From Mixia osmundae IAM 14324 (lineage: Eukaryota > Basidiomycota > Mixiomycetes > Mixiales > Mixiaceae), in assembly GCF_000708205.1 (NCBI RefSeq), contig NW_014575563.1:1729361-1793360 (forward strand): DNA of 64,000 nt, given 5' to 3'. A program made the position numbers and the translations under genes. Positions 11,258-21,415 of the stretch are shown here, piece after piece (position 1 is the first letter of the stretch; the number at the start of each line of letters is the position of its first letter). Below the pieces are notes generated by a model. The model was given only the letters and a program-made list of their open reading frames with translations. It was not told where the DNA came from and searched no databases.

Positions 11258-13849
11258 TCAGAGTTCATTTTTGACTGCACGAGTGGCTTTGATGCCGGCG
11301 CGCGAGGCAGTGTCGGTGGCCTGGCCGTACTTGCCTTTCAGCGTGGCTGAAGCCTGGTCGACGACGTTGCCACCCTGACCGACAGCGCCTTTAAGCAGCT
11401 CAAGAGCTTCCTTGACCTTGTCCTCCGCGATCTCGACGCCGCCTTGAATGTATTCCTGTACTGAACCGAGCAGACTCTGTAGCGATCCTTGCGTGCTGAC
11501 GTAGTTTTCGCGCATCTGTGCGAGCAACCTGGTCGTATGTATTAGCATAGAAAGTCTCTCGATGGGCCGTGTGAGACTCACTCGGCACGAGTCGTCGATT
11601 GTTGCACAGGTAGACCGTGCTCGCGAAGCCAGCCTCGGATGCGCGCATCAGACCAGCTCAAGTAGGCGTTCGTCTTTGAGGCTGTTGCTGAGTATTGCTT
11701 CTGGAACTCTGCAAAGAGCTCGTCCTTTTTCGCTTGGCTATCGCTTTTGATGAAGCCGTGATCGATGAGCCAGGACTTGATGTCGTTGTCAGAGAAGGAA
11801 GACTCGATGGCATCTTTGCTCTTGTAGTATGAAGATTCAAGCGTCTTCTCGAGATCATCCCGTCGAGACTTTTCTGCCGTCGTTGAATCGAGGATTTTGT
11901 TCTTGACAAGGTAGGCACGGGCCTCGGCGTCGGTCCACGTGTCCCAAATTTTGTCGCTCGAGGTATAATAGGAATCTTTGGCATACTTGATTAGGTCGTC
12001 ACGCTTGGCCTGGAAGTCAGACTTGATGACGTTGTGCGAGACGAGCCAGTTGCGAAGATACGAGTCATCCCAAGACGAGTAAGGAGCATCGCGCAGCTTG
12101 TAGTAGTGATCCTGTGCGAGCTTCTGAAGCTCATCCTTCTGCTTCTGCGAGCCGGACTTGACCAATCCCTTTGACTCTGCCCAACGCTGCAATGACTTTG
12201 TATTCCATGAATTCCAGGTGGTGTCCTTGGCGGAGTAGTAGTTCTTCGAAACGAGATCGACCAATTCGTCGCGCGTCTTTGCCGTCTTTGACTTGACGAC
12301 ACCGTGGTTTATGAGCCAAGTCCGGAGCGTGTTGTCAGACCATGTATCGTAGACATTATCTGCGGCGTCATTGTAGGTGTCTGAGACGAGTGAGACCAGC
12401 TCGTCACGCTTCTTGGCCGAATTGCTCTTGATGATGCCCTGATCGACAAGGTATGACTTCAATGTGTTGTCGTCCCAGGTAGAGTAGACGTAGTCCTTGG
12501 AGGCTGCCTCTGATGTCAGCAGGCTTTCAATACAAGTCAGATTTGACACACCATCGAGCTTCTGGGCGACAAAGTCATATGCCTGAGCCGGTGCATCCGT
12601 AGCAGCGTAGTAGGCTGACGAGAGGGTCGCGCTGGCCTCATCGGCGGCCGAATTGACCGACTTGCTGGCTTGTGCGTAAGCACCAGAGCCCGACTTGCTC
12701 GCTTGAGAAGCCGCCGATTGTGCTGACTTGCCACCAGTCTGGTAGGCGCTATTGGCGCTCTTTGAGGCGTCAGAGGCATAGTATCCTGCTGCATCGGTGG
12801 CTTGACCATATGCCGAGGCACCCGAGGCAGATGCGTCCGACGCGAGCGAAGCTACATTGGCTTGCTGCTGACGAGCGAGCTTGATGAGCTCATCGCGCGT
12901 CGAAGAAGGCGAGATGATGCCTTGCTCGAGCAGATAAGCACGCAGCTCCGACTGTTCCGTCAATGAGCTAAGGGCAATATAGGGACGACGAGACTTACAT
13001 CAGTCCACGAGTCGACGACAGTGTTACCTGTCTTGCCCGTGAGGACTTGTTGCGCCTGCTTGGCGTATTTCTGGAACTGCTGAGCATACGTTGGCTGCGT
13101 CGCGTCGTTCCAGGCAGCCTTGACCGAGTCAAGCAGCTGTTCATGGGTCGCCTTTGACTTTGGAGCCAAGTTGTGATCTTGCAGCCATCCCTCGAGGTCG
13201 GAGGAAGACCACGATTCGTAGTCGGGGATGTAGCTGCGGCGGATGGTGTCAACGAGTCTCGGGCGGCTGAACGCACGTGTCAGCCATGGCATCTTCATAC
13301 GACGGCGTGAGAACGCACGAGCTGACTGCGGGCGTAGGCATGATGTTATGAGCAGAAAGGAAGCCCGTGATGTCCGCATCAGACCTGTGAGATGGTCCTG
13401 TCAGCCCCTCGAGCATAGTGACGTGTTACGGGTGGGACTGACCAAGAGTCGTATGCGTGGTCGTAGTTCTTCGCGACCAGTGCTCTCATCCCATCGGCAT
13501 CGAGATTGGCAGGATTGGGAATTTTGTGGTCTTGCAGCCAGGTCGAGAGCTGATCTTGCCCCCAGTCATTGTCTATAGAGCAAAGGTCACGAAAAGCAGC
13601 AAATCACGGGTAATGCGGAGCAAAAACGGTGTAGCATCAGTAAGCGCATGCTCGAGCACATAACACGCGATGTATAACTCACAGGCCGGAGCTGCGAGCG
13701 CAAAGCACAAGCCGTCAGCATTTTCATAGACAATTTGTTGCGCCGAGGCAGAGACCAAACGTACTTGAGCTGAACCAGCTGGCTTCGACTGCGCCAGTGA
13801 GTGCGAGCACCGTTGCGGCGGCACCGAGTGCGCAATAAGAATATCTCAT
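11258..13849 (-). CDS. Ish1/Msc1-type stress-response protein with ~11 repeats
   Basis: A signal peptide (MRYSYCALGAAATVLALTGA) precedes about eleven repeats of ~45-55 residues with the pattern W(S/D)D-x2-L-x2-WL-x2-(H/Q)-(G/N)-(I/V), for example YDTWSDNTLRTWLINHGV and YSSWDDSYLRNWLVSHNV. This is the Ish1 domain of fungal stress-responsive nuclear-envelope/ER proteins. An Ala/Ser-rich stretch with many A/S/Y repeats sits after repeat three, and the C-terminus is a helical amphipathic tail. Exons from the 5' end: 13765-13849, a 9-nt microexon at 13683-13691, 13443-13572, 13319-13384, 12999-13266, 11582-12951 and 11258-11528. A further 42-bp in-frame segment near 12540 (gtgtgt...ctgacatcag) may be an intron, so the product is about 718 or 732 residues. 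Confidence 0.87.
13683..13691 (-). other. 9-nt microexon of the Ish1-like gene
   Basis: The bases ctccggcct (gene strand) are flanked by a strong acceptor (cgctcgcag) and donor (gtgagt). Included, it gives WFSST-PA-YNDWGQD; skipped, the frame is kept (WFSSNNDWGQD), so it could be a cassette exon. The flanking introns (about 73 and 110 bp) are longer than the window's usual ~50 bp. Confidence 0.55.
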
Positions 13850-13901
13850 CGTGACGACGTGTGTATGTGTGAAGGGAGTCTTGAGCGGAAATGCGAGAGA
13901 G

Positions 13902-13919
13902 CGAAGTTCGCGAACTTCG
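13902..13919. repeat. 18-bp perfect palindrome in a divergent promoter
   Basis: cgaagttcg is followed directly by its reverse complement cgaacttcg, 53 bp upstream of the Ish1-like start and about 170 bp upstream of the oxysterol-binding-protein start. A palindrome of this length between two divergent genes is a candidate dimeric transcription-factor site. It does not have the GAAnnTTC spacing of a heat-shock element. Confidence 0.5.
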
Positions 13920-14089
13920 TCATTGCATTGCTATGACGATGTGGAGATCTCCATCGAAGCAGCAGATCCGATCGCTGCCACGCGACTGTGCGGAGAGCGA
14001 GTTTCCTGGCAGAGCAACTGCGTTCGGCAACTAGCTGTTCGAGCGTCTTGAGCTCGTTTCTTGGTCTGATAGGCTCGACATCGGCAAGT

Positions 14090-16543
14090 ATGTTCGGACG
14101 CTCATCCGACATCGTACTAGAGGTTCGTGCGAGCCGGGTCGCCACGCCGACGGAGCTAAGTGCTTGCGTAGGGCTATCTCGACAAGAAGAAACAGAAGCA
14201 ATACCAAGGCTTCGCCAAACGCTACTTCTGGCTCGACAACAAGGTCGCTGTCTCGCGCACTTGAAGTCAACGCTGGCTCATCGGCCACTGCAGGGCGTGC
14301 TCTCGTATGCGGTCAATCCCAATTCGCGCGTTCGAGCGAGTCTCTTTGTCGGTCTTGCATCTATCGTTCGTTCGTCAAAGAACAAGACTATCACTATCGA
14401 TTCCGGATCGACCATCTTCCATTGCCGTGCACTGAGCGACCAGGACTTCGAAAAATGGACCAAGGCGCTCAGGAGATTCATTGGCACCGCGGACGACAAG
14501 CAAGGCGGCGCGGCAGTCGGTGAGGTTGGCTCAGGCGTCGACTCGTCCAAGGTCGACCTCTCTGCTATTTTCGATACTGTCGCCAAAATGAGCTTGGTAT
14601 GCCGGTTGGCGCGATGAAGTACGAAGCTGAGCATCGAGTGCAGCCCATCAACGAAGTCGGCGACATTGCTCGGCAGCTTCAGTCGGACGACCTCAAGTCT
14701 TCGACGAGTGGGAGCGACACTGCTTCATCCAACAAGATTACGCAAATATTCAAGAAAGGTGCGCCTGCTTCCATACAACTGTCGCACCTCTCATAGTCGA
14801 TTGCAGGCCACAAGGATCACAAGCAGAACGGAGGCGCGAACACCCACGAGCTTGGCAAGCAATTATCTCAAGCATCCGCAACGCTCAAGAATCAGCATAC
14901 CACCCTCGTCAATACCATCAATGCTGCAGGTCCGTCGTTCCCCAGCAGCGGAGGCGGCAAGGCAGCCTACGGGTCCCGCACGGCCATCGGATTCGACAAG
15001 GTCAAGAGCAACGGCAATGACAGTGATGCAGACTCTGATGCGACATATGGCACTGCTCAAGGCGCCGAATTTGATCTAGACGACATTGACGATGATGGCG
15101 CCCAATCAGACTATGAGGCTGCTGCTGATGATGACGACGATTCTGGTTCCGACGCCGAGCACGCCGGAAAAGATGAGGCTGAGCACGGCGACGCGGATGA
15201 CGGCGTCAAACGGAGGAAGCAGCTACCTGCGCCGGTGTCAGGCGACGAGTTCAGCATGTTCTCTATGCTCAAGAAGAACATGGGCAAGGATCTCTCAAAG
15301 ATCTCCTTCCCAGTGTCCTTCAACGAACCTCTCAGTGCTGTTCAGCGATTGGCAGAGGAGATGGAGTATACCTCACTCATCAAAAAGGCGATTAGCGCCG
15401 ATGACTCGATAGAGCGGCTTTGCTATATCACCGCTTTCGCCATTTCGCAGTTTGCTGGTCTGCGCTATCGCTCGTCTCGCAAGCCATTGTCAGCTCGTTC
15501 CCACTCGTGCTCGATTGAGCTGATTCGTCTCACAGCAATCCACTCGTTGGAGAGACATACGAGCTCGTCAGAAAAGACAAAGACCTTCGATTCATTGGCG
15601 AAAAGGTCTCACATCATCCACGTGTGTACTCATCGATGCCTTTCTGCTTTGCTGAAGAGACCACATATGATAGCTATCATGGCATGCGCCGCAGACGGCG
15701 AAAAATGGCATTACTTTGCACACTCGGGCGGTAAACAGAAGTTTTGGGGCCGATCGCTCGAATATATCCCGGAAGGACACACAGAGCTCAAATTCAAGGA
15801 TTCGGAGGACGTCTTTACGTGGAACAAACCCAGCACATTTGTGAAGAACATCATGTCAGGCGAAAAGTATCTTGAGATATCTGGCGAGATGACCGTCAAG
15901 AACGAGCACACGGGTGAAAAGGCTGTAGTACAATTCAAAGAAGGCAGCAGCTGGGGAGGCGCAGACAGTCGCAATAAATTTGATGGAAAGATCCATGACA
16001 AGAGTGGCAAGACCATCACTGAAGTGTACGCTGCCCGAAGCCCAAACAGCGTCTGCTGATTACCGCTCACAGGACTGGCAAATGGAGCGAAAATGTGACC
16101 CAAAAGACGGGCAAAGATAGCTACAAGGAGCTCTGGAAAGCGGCGGACTGGCCGAAAGATGCGACGAAGTATTACGGCTTTTCCACTGTGCGTCGTCTCT
16201 GGCAAGTTTGGAATGCCGCTGATGAGCCAAGCAGTTTGCTGTGCAACTCAATGAGGTCACAGACGACATCAAGAAGTCTCTTGCACCAACAGATTCACGA
16301 CTGAGACCCGATCAGCGTGCAATGGAGGATGGCGACGTTGACAAGGCAGAGGAGACCAAGAAAACGCTCGAGGACAAGCAACGCGAGAAGCGCAAAGAAT
16401 GGGAATCGAGCAACAGCGGACCCCAGCCGCCACAGTACTTTGAAGAGAAGGACGGCAAATGGCACGCCAAAGAGGGCGAGAGCAGCTACTGGGAGAAGCG
16501 AGAGAATGGCAAGTGGGAGGACCTCAAGATCTTCGAAGCATGA
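14090..16543 (+). CDS. oxysterol-binding protein homologue (PH + ORD, Osh3-like)
   Basis: Nine exons (14090-14122, 14172-14243, 14294-14596, 14644-14758, 14807-15488, 15536-15621, 15674-16025, 16073-16187, 16235-16543) sum to 2067 nt, 688 residues. The N-terminus is a PH domain: [19 protein letters not shown], then GVLSYAVNP, then the closing [11 protein letters not shown]. An acidic linker follows, then the sterol/phosphoinositide-binding ORD with [14 protein letters not shown] and the signature KVSHHPP. The PH pattern ([17 protein letters not shown]) is closest to fungal Osh3. I see no GOLD domain, ankyrin repeats or FFAT motif. The likely role is lipid exchange at membrane contacts. The first exon is only 33 nt. 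Confidence 0.92.
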
Positions 16544-16607
16544 ACACTACTCTATGGACTTGACCAGTGTAACAATACAACATGAAGATCTAAGTGTCCA
16601 GAATGCT

Positions 16608-17902
16608 CTAGTGGGGCGACGCTGCCCGCGTCTGTGGCCTCGAGCCCTCGTCTAAGCTCTGCCTGAGTGCTGCAACGTCCACGCTCAGCCTGTTACCCCT
16701 GGCTGGACTCGCGCTACGGCTGCCATCGACACTTTGCCTCAAGCGAGCGACATCTCGAGGTATTGGCTGCTTCTCTTGTGACTGAGCTGCGGGCGGTGGC
16801 ATGGTCAAGTCGAAGCTGCCACTCGGTCTGCCTGCGCGTTCGCCTTTTGTGACGGGAACAGTAATGCCCTCTTGAATTGCCCAGAGCTTTCTCTGCTCCT
16901 CGCGGAGATGCAACCGAATGGAGTCCTCGCTGCCCATTGCGATGCAGCAAATCACGGGCTAATCGGCCAACATCAGTCCAGCACTGAGATCGACATTTTG
17001 CATGCGCTTACGTTCTGCAGGAGACCGAGTGTGAAGCCAAAGATCAGCTTGATGATGGGTGCCGCCCAGGGATACTGGCGACGCATGTTGATGCCGGTAC
17101 CGCCGTAGAGAGGCGCAATGATGGCAATCGTGATGGGCCACATGAAGGAAAAGTAGATAGCCGAGAGGACGAGGCCTTTGAAGACGCTCAAGAACAAGCG
17201 CTGCAGGGTCTCTTTGGGCGAGACCGAGAGATCGAAGACATCGTTGTAGTCGCTGCCCGAGAAAAAGTGAAGACCTCGACCGAGTCCGTGCCTGTTATGG
17301 AGCCAGCGTGCGAATCCACCAGGCTGCATGGTGGGCTTGTCAGGTGCTTCGACTTTGTAAGCTCCGAAATCGGGGCATGGCCACGCAGCTACGAAAGGAT
17401 CGATTGTTCCTTTGCGTAGGTCGACATGCACCATACCGCTTGAGATCACGAATGACAGAACGGTCTGGATGATGACGGTGACGCCGACATCGCCCGCTAC
17501 GGTGGAATGGCTAAGGTTCCAGATTGTCACTCTCGAGGTGTTATCGTTCGGATCTTGTGTTCTGTACATGGCACACGCGATCCCGAAATTGACCAAGCCG
17601 TCGACGATAGCAGCGAAGAGGCCTTGTGGAATGAGAATGTAGAGCCACTGGCGTGTTGTGATGGGCCGTGGCAGATGGAACGGATTCCAGTGCGGTCTCC
17701 GGACAGGCGTCGGCCAAGCTTCTTTTTCCGACGACTTCTCCACTTCGCCCAGGTCTGGGTCCGGAAGGACCAGTTCGGTGGTTTCCGCCTGCCGCGGCAT
17801 AGTCGGAGGGTTTACCGCACTCGCAGAGTCGGTTTTCGGTCTGTTCGGAATCGGTGCAAGCAGACGAGTCTCTGTCACGTGATATATGCCCCAAGGCCCC
17901 AA
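16608..17902 (-). CDS. fungal DUF2456 multi-pass membrane protein
   Basis: Two exons (17012-17902, 16608-16958; 53-bp intron) give 413 residues. About four hydrophobic segments are visible: YILIPQGLFAAIVDGLVNFG, VTVIIQTVLSFVISSG, LFLSVFKGLVLSAIYFSF plus IAIIAPLYGG, and PIIKLIFGFTLGLLQN. The pattern matches the fungal family DUF2456, whose function is unknown. The C-terminal ~110 residues are polar (VARLRQSVDGSRSASPARG) with two similar LRQS segments. The first Met gives an N-terminal extension; a Met ~35 codons on (MPRQAETTE) is an equally good start. It is head to head with the aminotransferase, ~140 bp apart. Confidence 0.75.
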
Positions 17903-18043
17903 CTCCGCTTTTTCGGAGTGGCATTGCAGAGAGATCTGACATTGGGTCCGAGCTCAGCTCACTCGGCTCCGGAGTTGCCTGAGAAGTCACGACCGAAGGA
18001 CGCTACAGCATCACGAGCAGTGTCCACGCAACCATAGACCAAC

Positions 18044-19388
18044 ATGGCAACCTCTGGCGGACCCCCAAAAGCTGCCAAAGATCTCATCGCAAGCGAGGGC
18101 ATTGACCTTTTCAGACAGGAAGCACACCCGCTCCTCACTATACCCGGGCCTGTAGAGATCGCAGACAAAGTGCTGTTCGCCAATGCTCATAGCAGCGTCG
18201 GTCACACGACTGCCGCCTTTATCAACGTCTTCAGAGAGTGCATCGAGCTCACCCAAGCTCTGCTCGGCGCTCATCGTGCTCAGCCCTTCCTCGTGGCCGG
18301 TAGCGGAACGCTCGGCTGGGATATGGTCGCTGCCAATCTGATCGAACAGCAAGATAAAGCACTCGTGCTGTCCACTGGATATTTCTCTGACGCTTTTGCC
18401 GATGCACTGCGAGCTTATGGCGCCTCAGTCGATGTGCTCGCTACTCCTCTCGGCCATGCACCTGATCAGAGTCAGGTGCGCAAGGCCCTGCGATCGAATT
18501 CATACAAGATTTGTACCATCACCCACGTCGATACGTCTACTGGCGTACTGGCAGACATCAAGCAGCTCGCCAAGATCATCAAGACCATCTCGCCTGGTAC
18601 CCTCGTCATCGTCGATGCTGTCTGCTCTGTGGCAAGCGAGGATATCCAGTTCGATGCATGGGGTCTGGACGTACTTCTCACTTCGAGTCAGAAAGGACTC
18701 GGCGTACCGCCCGGACTGAGCATCACTGTGGCTTCTCAGCAAGCTCTGCGCGCACTCGAGGAGCGAAAGACACCAGTGGCTGCCTACTTTGCCGATTGGC
18801 AGCGCTGGCTGCCCATCATGCGCGCTTACGCAGAGGGCCGACCGGCTTACTTTTCCACTCCGCCCACGGTCAGTATTGCAGCACCTTTTGGTTTCGATGC
18901 TGATACTGCTTCCCGCGCAGAACCTCATCTTTGCTCTACAAGCTTCCCTCAAGACCATCATGACCGAGACGCCTGATCTGGCGACCCGTCTTCGCCTCCA
19001 TCGCGAGACGAGCTACTTTCTCAAATCCAGTCTGTCCTCGATTGGTCTGAAGCAGATCCCAGCACACTACAGCTGCTCAGCAAACGGAATGACGACGGTC
19101 TATCTGCCTGACAAGATCGCGCCTGCCGCTGTCATGGGCGCAATGGCCAAGCGCGGCATCGTCATCGCTGGCGGGCTGCACAAGGATGTCAAAGATCGTT
19201 ATATCCGTATCGGCCATATGAATCTGACTGCTATCGATAACGAGCGTCAAGACATCGCCAGAGTCTTCGAAGCGCTCAAGTCGACTTTGGCAGAGCTGGG
19301 CTATACGCCTGCAGCCGTTCCAAAGTCCACTCAGACGTCACAATTCTCTCCCTCGCAAGCATCTGTATCCGCAAAATCACGTCTCTGA
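18044..19388 (+). CDS. AGX1: alanine:glyoxylate aminotransferase, peroxisomal type
   Basis: Exons 18044-18868 and 18921-19388 (52-bp intron) give 430 residues. It is a class V PLP enzyme: LTIPGPVEIADKVL near the N-terminus, the cofactor Asp in VDAVCSVA, and the Schiff-base Lys in TSSQKGLGVPPGL. It converts glyoxylate plus alanine to glycine plus pyruvate. The C-terminus ends in SRL, a variant of the peroxisomal PTS1 tripeptide, preceded by a basic KSRL context, so peroxisomal targeting is likely. The family is short of certainty between serine:pyruvate and alanine:glyoxylate preference. Confidence 0.92.
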
Positions 19389-19449
19389 ACGCACGACACC
19401 TCGCATTGTACTGCATCATTAGTAGAGCATGTCATGCAACGTCTGTTTC

Positions 19450-21358
19450 CTACAACATCAATGAAAGTGCAAAGCAGGTCATGAGCAATGTGAGACTTGC
19501 TGCGAGGTTCGGAGAGGATGATCGTTTGGCAAGCAAGACGTTGACATCTAACGAGTTGCAGTACACATTGCCGTATCTATCGTCAGCTTGCATGAGAGTC
19601 GACCGTGCATCGCCACCGGCTCGTTGAGGAGCGGGCAGAGCTTGCATGGCGCCATAGCTCCCTTCGGCGGTAATGCCGGGTAATGGACATGTCCAACCAA
19701 AGAGCGGAAACGGGCAGCTGGCTTGCACTAGCTCACAGACCGACAGACAGGGTAAGACCTCGCCATAAGGAAAAGGCTGAACGAGATCGAATCCTTGCAG
19801 CGTATCGTTCGTATCCGTAAGATTGGCCAAAGCTGCTGCAGACAGGAATGGCGTTCTGGAGATCGTCGGGGTAGTCCTGATGATGTAGGGCTGCGCCGTC
19901 TCGGGTATTGGCGCATCACTGTATGTCACGCCATCGACATAGCTTGTCTGAAACGTGATCTGACCGATCTGACCCTCGCTCGTATTGCTCACAGCCTGGG
20001 GTAAGAGGTCGGCAGGGATATCTGTGCATCGGGGCATCGTCGTACTGCAGAGCCAATTTCGATAGGCGAGCAAGCAATCGTCGCAATTCCGCACGAAAGA
20101 GTACATGCCTTGCGAGCTGATGTTGCAAGAGAAGGTGCTCAAGGTCGATTGGAAGCCCGCCAGGGAGGCATTGAGATTGCTCTCGTAGATTGTGAGCAGG
20201 TCCGAGGTCGGTAGCGTCGGAGGTGCCGGCACAGCATATGCCACAGCGGGACAGAACGGAGGACTGTCCACCAAGCGACAGTTGTTTCCTGCGCATAGCT
20301 CAGCATGAACTGCATCTCGATGAGATGACGATACCTTGCTTGGTCTGGAAATACTGAGTCTGGAACAGTCTGACGCCTGAAGTACCGTTGACAACCTGAT
20401 CTGTCGATTGCAGTCCGACAATGGTGTAATTGGTTTCCGGCGCAAGGCCAGCAAGATTATACTGCGTCTTTGTGCCGTCCGTCCGAAGATTGAGCCCTTG
20501 AGCGCCTTCTCTGGCCGTCATCGTGACCACACCGCGCGTCGTACTCCCCAGAGAGACTTGGATGTCGCTCGCATTATTCACAGAAGCAGCTACAGATCGA
20601 AGATAGCATGCCGAATGTGCCAATGCTGGGTTGGGTGCTTGTGTGCTTGGCAAGAGGATAAGCTCATAGCTTGGCGTACCATCTGTCGAGGGGTAATAAG
20701 TTGGCGTCGTCATGATTGCACTGACATTGTCTGAGTCGGCATACTGGAAAGCTGCATAGCGATCGAGTAGATGCAAGGGCTCGCTGGTCGATACGCCTAG
20801 CTCGAAGCCCCAGCTCGTCGTAGTCGTGTCATTCACATAAGGCGCGTTCACAGTCAGCCACAAGCCAACATTGTTCGTGCCCGGCTGAACCACAGTCATG
20901 TTCGCAAAGCCAAGCGGTGCAGCGGAGACGACGCCTCGACCGTCTTCGGCTTGCTGGGCTGCAGCGGTCATTTGCGTTGCAGCAACGAGAACAGATGACG
21001 TTGCGAGTATGCCCGTGAGGTTGTATGCAGAGGTCATCACTGCTGCCGGAGCGCGACATATACTCAGCGTCACAAAGTAAGGCAACTTGGCAGAGCTCGT
21101 GCTGGGCTGATCGGCCACGGCCGGCACGTAAAAGTAAGCTGCATCGCCCGAGCTGACATTGAATTTTGTGAGCGATGGCAGATCGATTGAAAGCGTGCTG
21201 GTTTGCGCATGTGCATGATTAAGGTATGCGACTATCAGTGCAGCGTATATGAGCAATCTCCGTCTCCCTCGCCGGCGCTGCATCGAATCAACGACACGCT
21301 GCCAAGCGCTGAGCAGTCGCCTAATCGCGTACCATCTTGATGGTTTCAAATTATTCAT
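19450..21358 (-). CDS. MID1: stretch-activated Ca2+-channel subunit Mid1
   Basis: Exons 20335-21358 and 19450-20288 (46-bp intron) give 620 residues. An N-terminal signal/anchor (RRLLIYAALIVAYLNHAHAQ) leads to a secreted domain with many N-glycosylation sequons (NLT, NMT, NDT, NVS, NAS, NYT, NGT). The C-terminal half is Cys-rich, with CRLVDSPPFCPAVAYAVP, the conserved FVRNCDDCLLAYRNWLC and CLSVCELVQASCPFP. It ends in a hydrophobic tail (LAASLTLLMTCFALSLML) like a GPI signal. Mid1 is the regulatory partner of Cch1 in the high-affinity Ca2+ uptake channel at the plasma membrane. It shares a very short divergent promoter with the metacaspase. Confidence 0.93.
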
Positions 21359-21415
21359 CTGACGCTGTTGCTGCGACCCGAGCGAGACGGCCCTCGCAGC
21401 TCAGGATCAAGCAAG
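21359..21415. promoter_or_regulatory. 57-bp divergent gap between MID1 and the metacaspase
   Basis: Only 57 bases separate the two start codons, so the promoters must overlap or reach into the coding sequences, or the MID1 start is further 3' (a Met 25 codons in is available). No TATA-like element is visible in the gap. Confidence 0.5.

Noticed and set aside
13898-13922. Reading the 18-bp palindrome as a heat-shock element.
   Set aside because: The GAA and TTC units are separated by one base, not two, so the HSF spacing is wrong.
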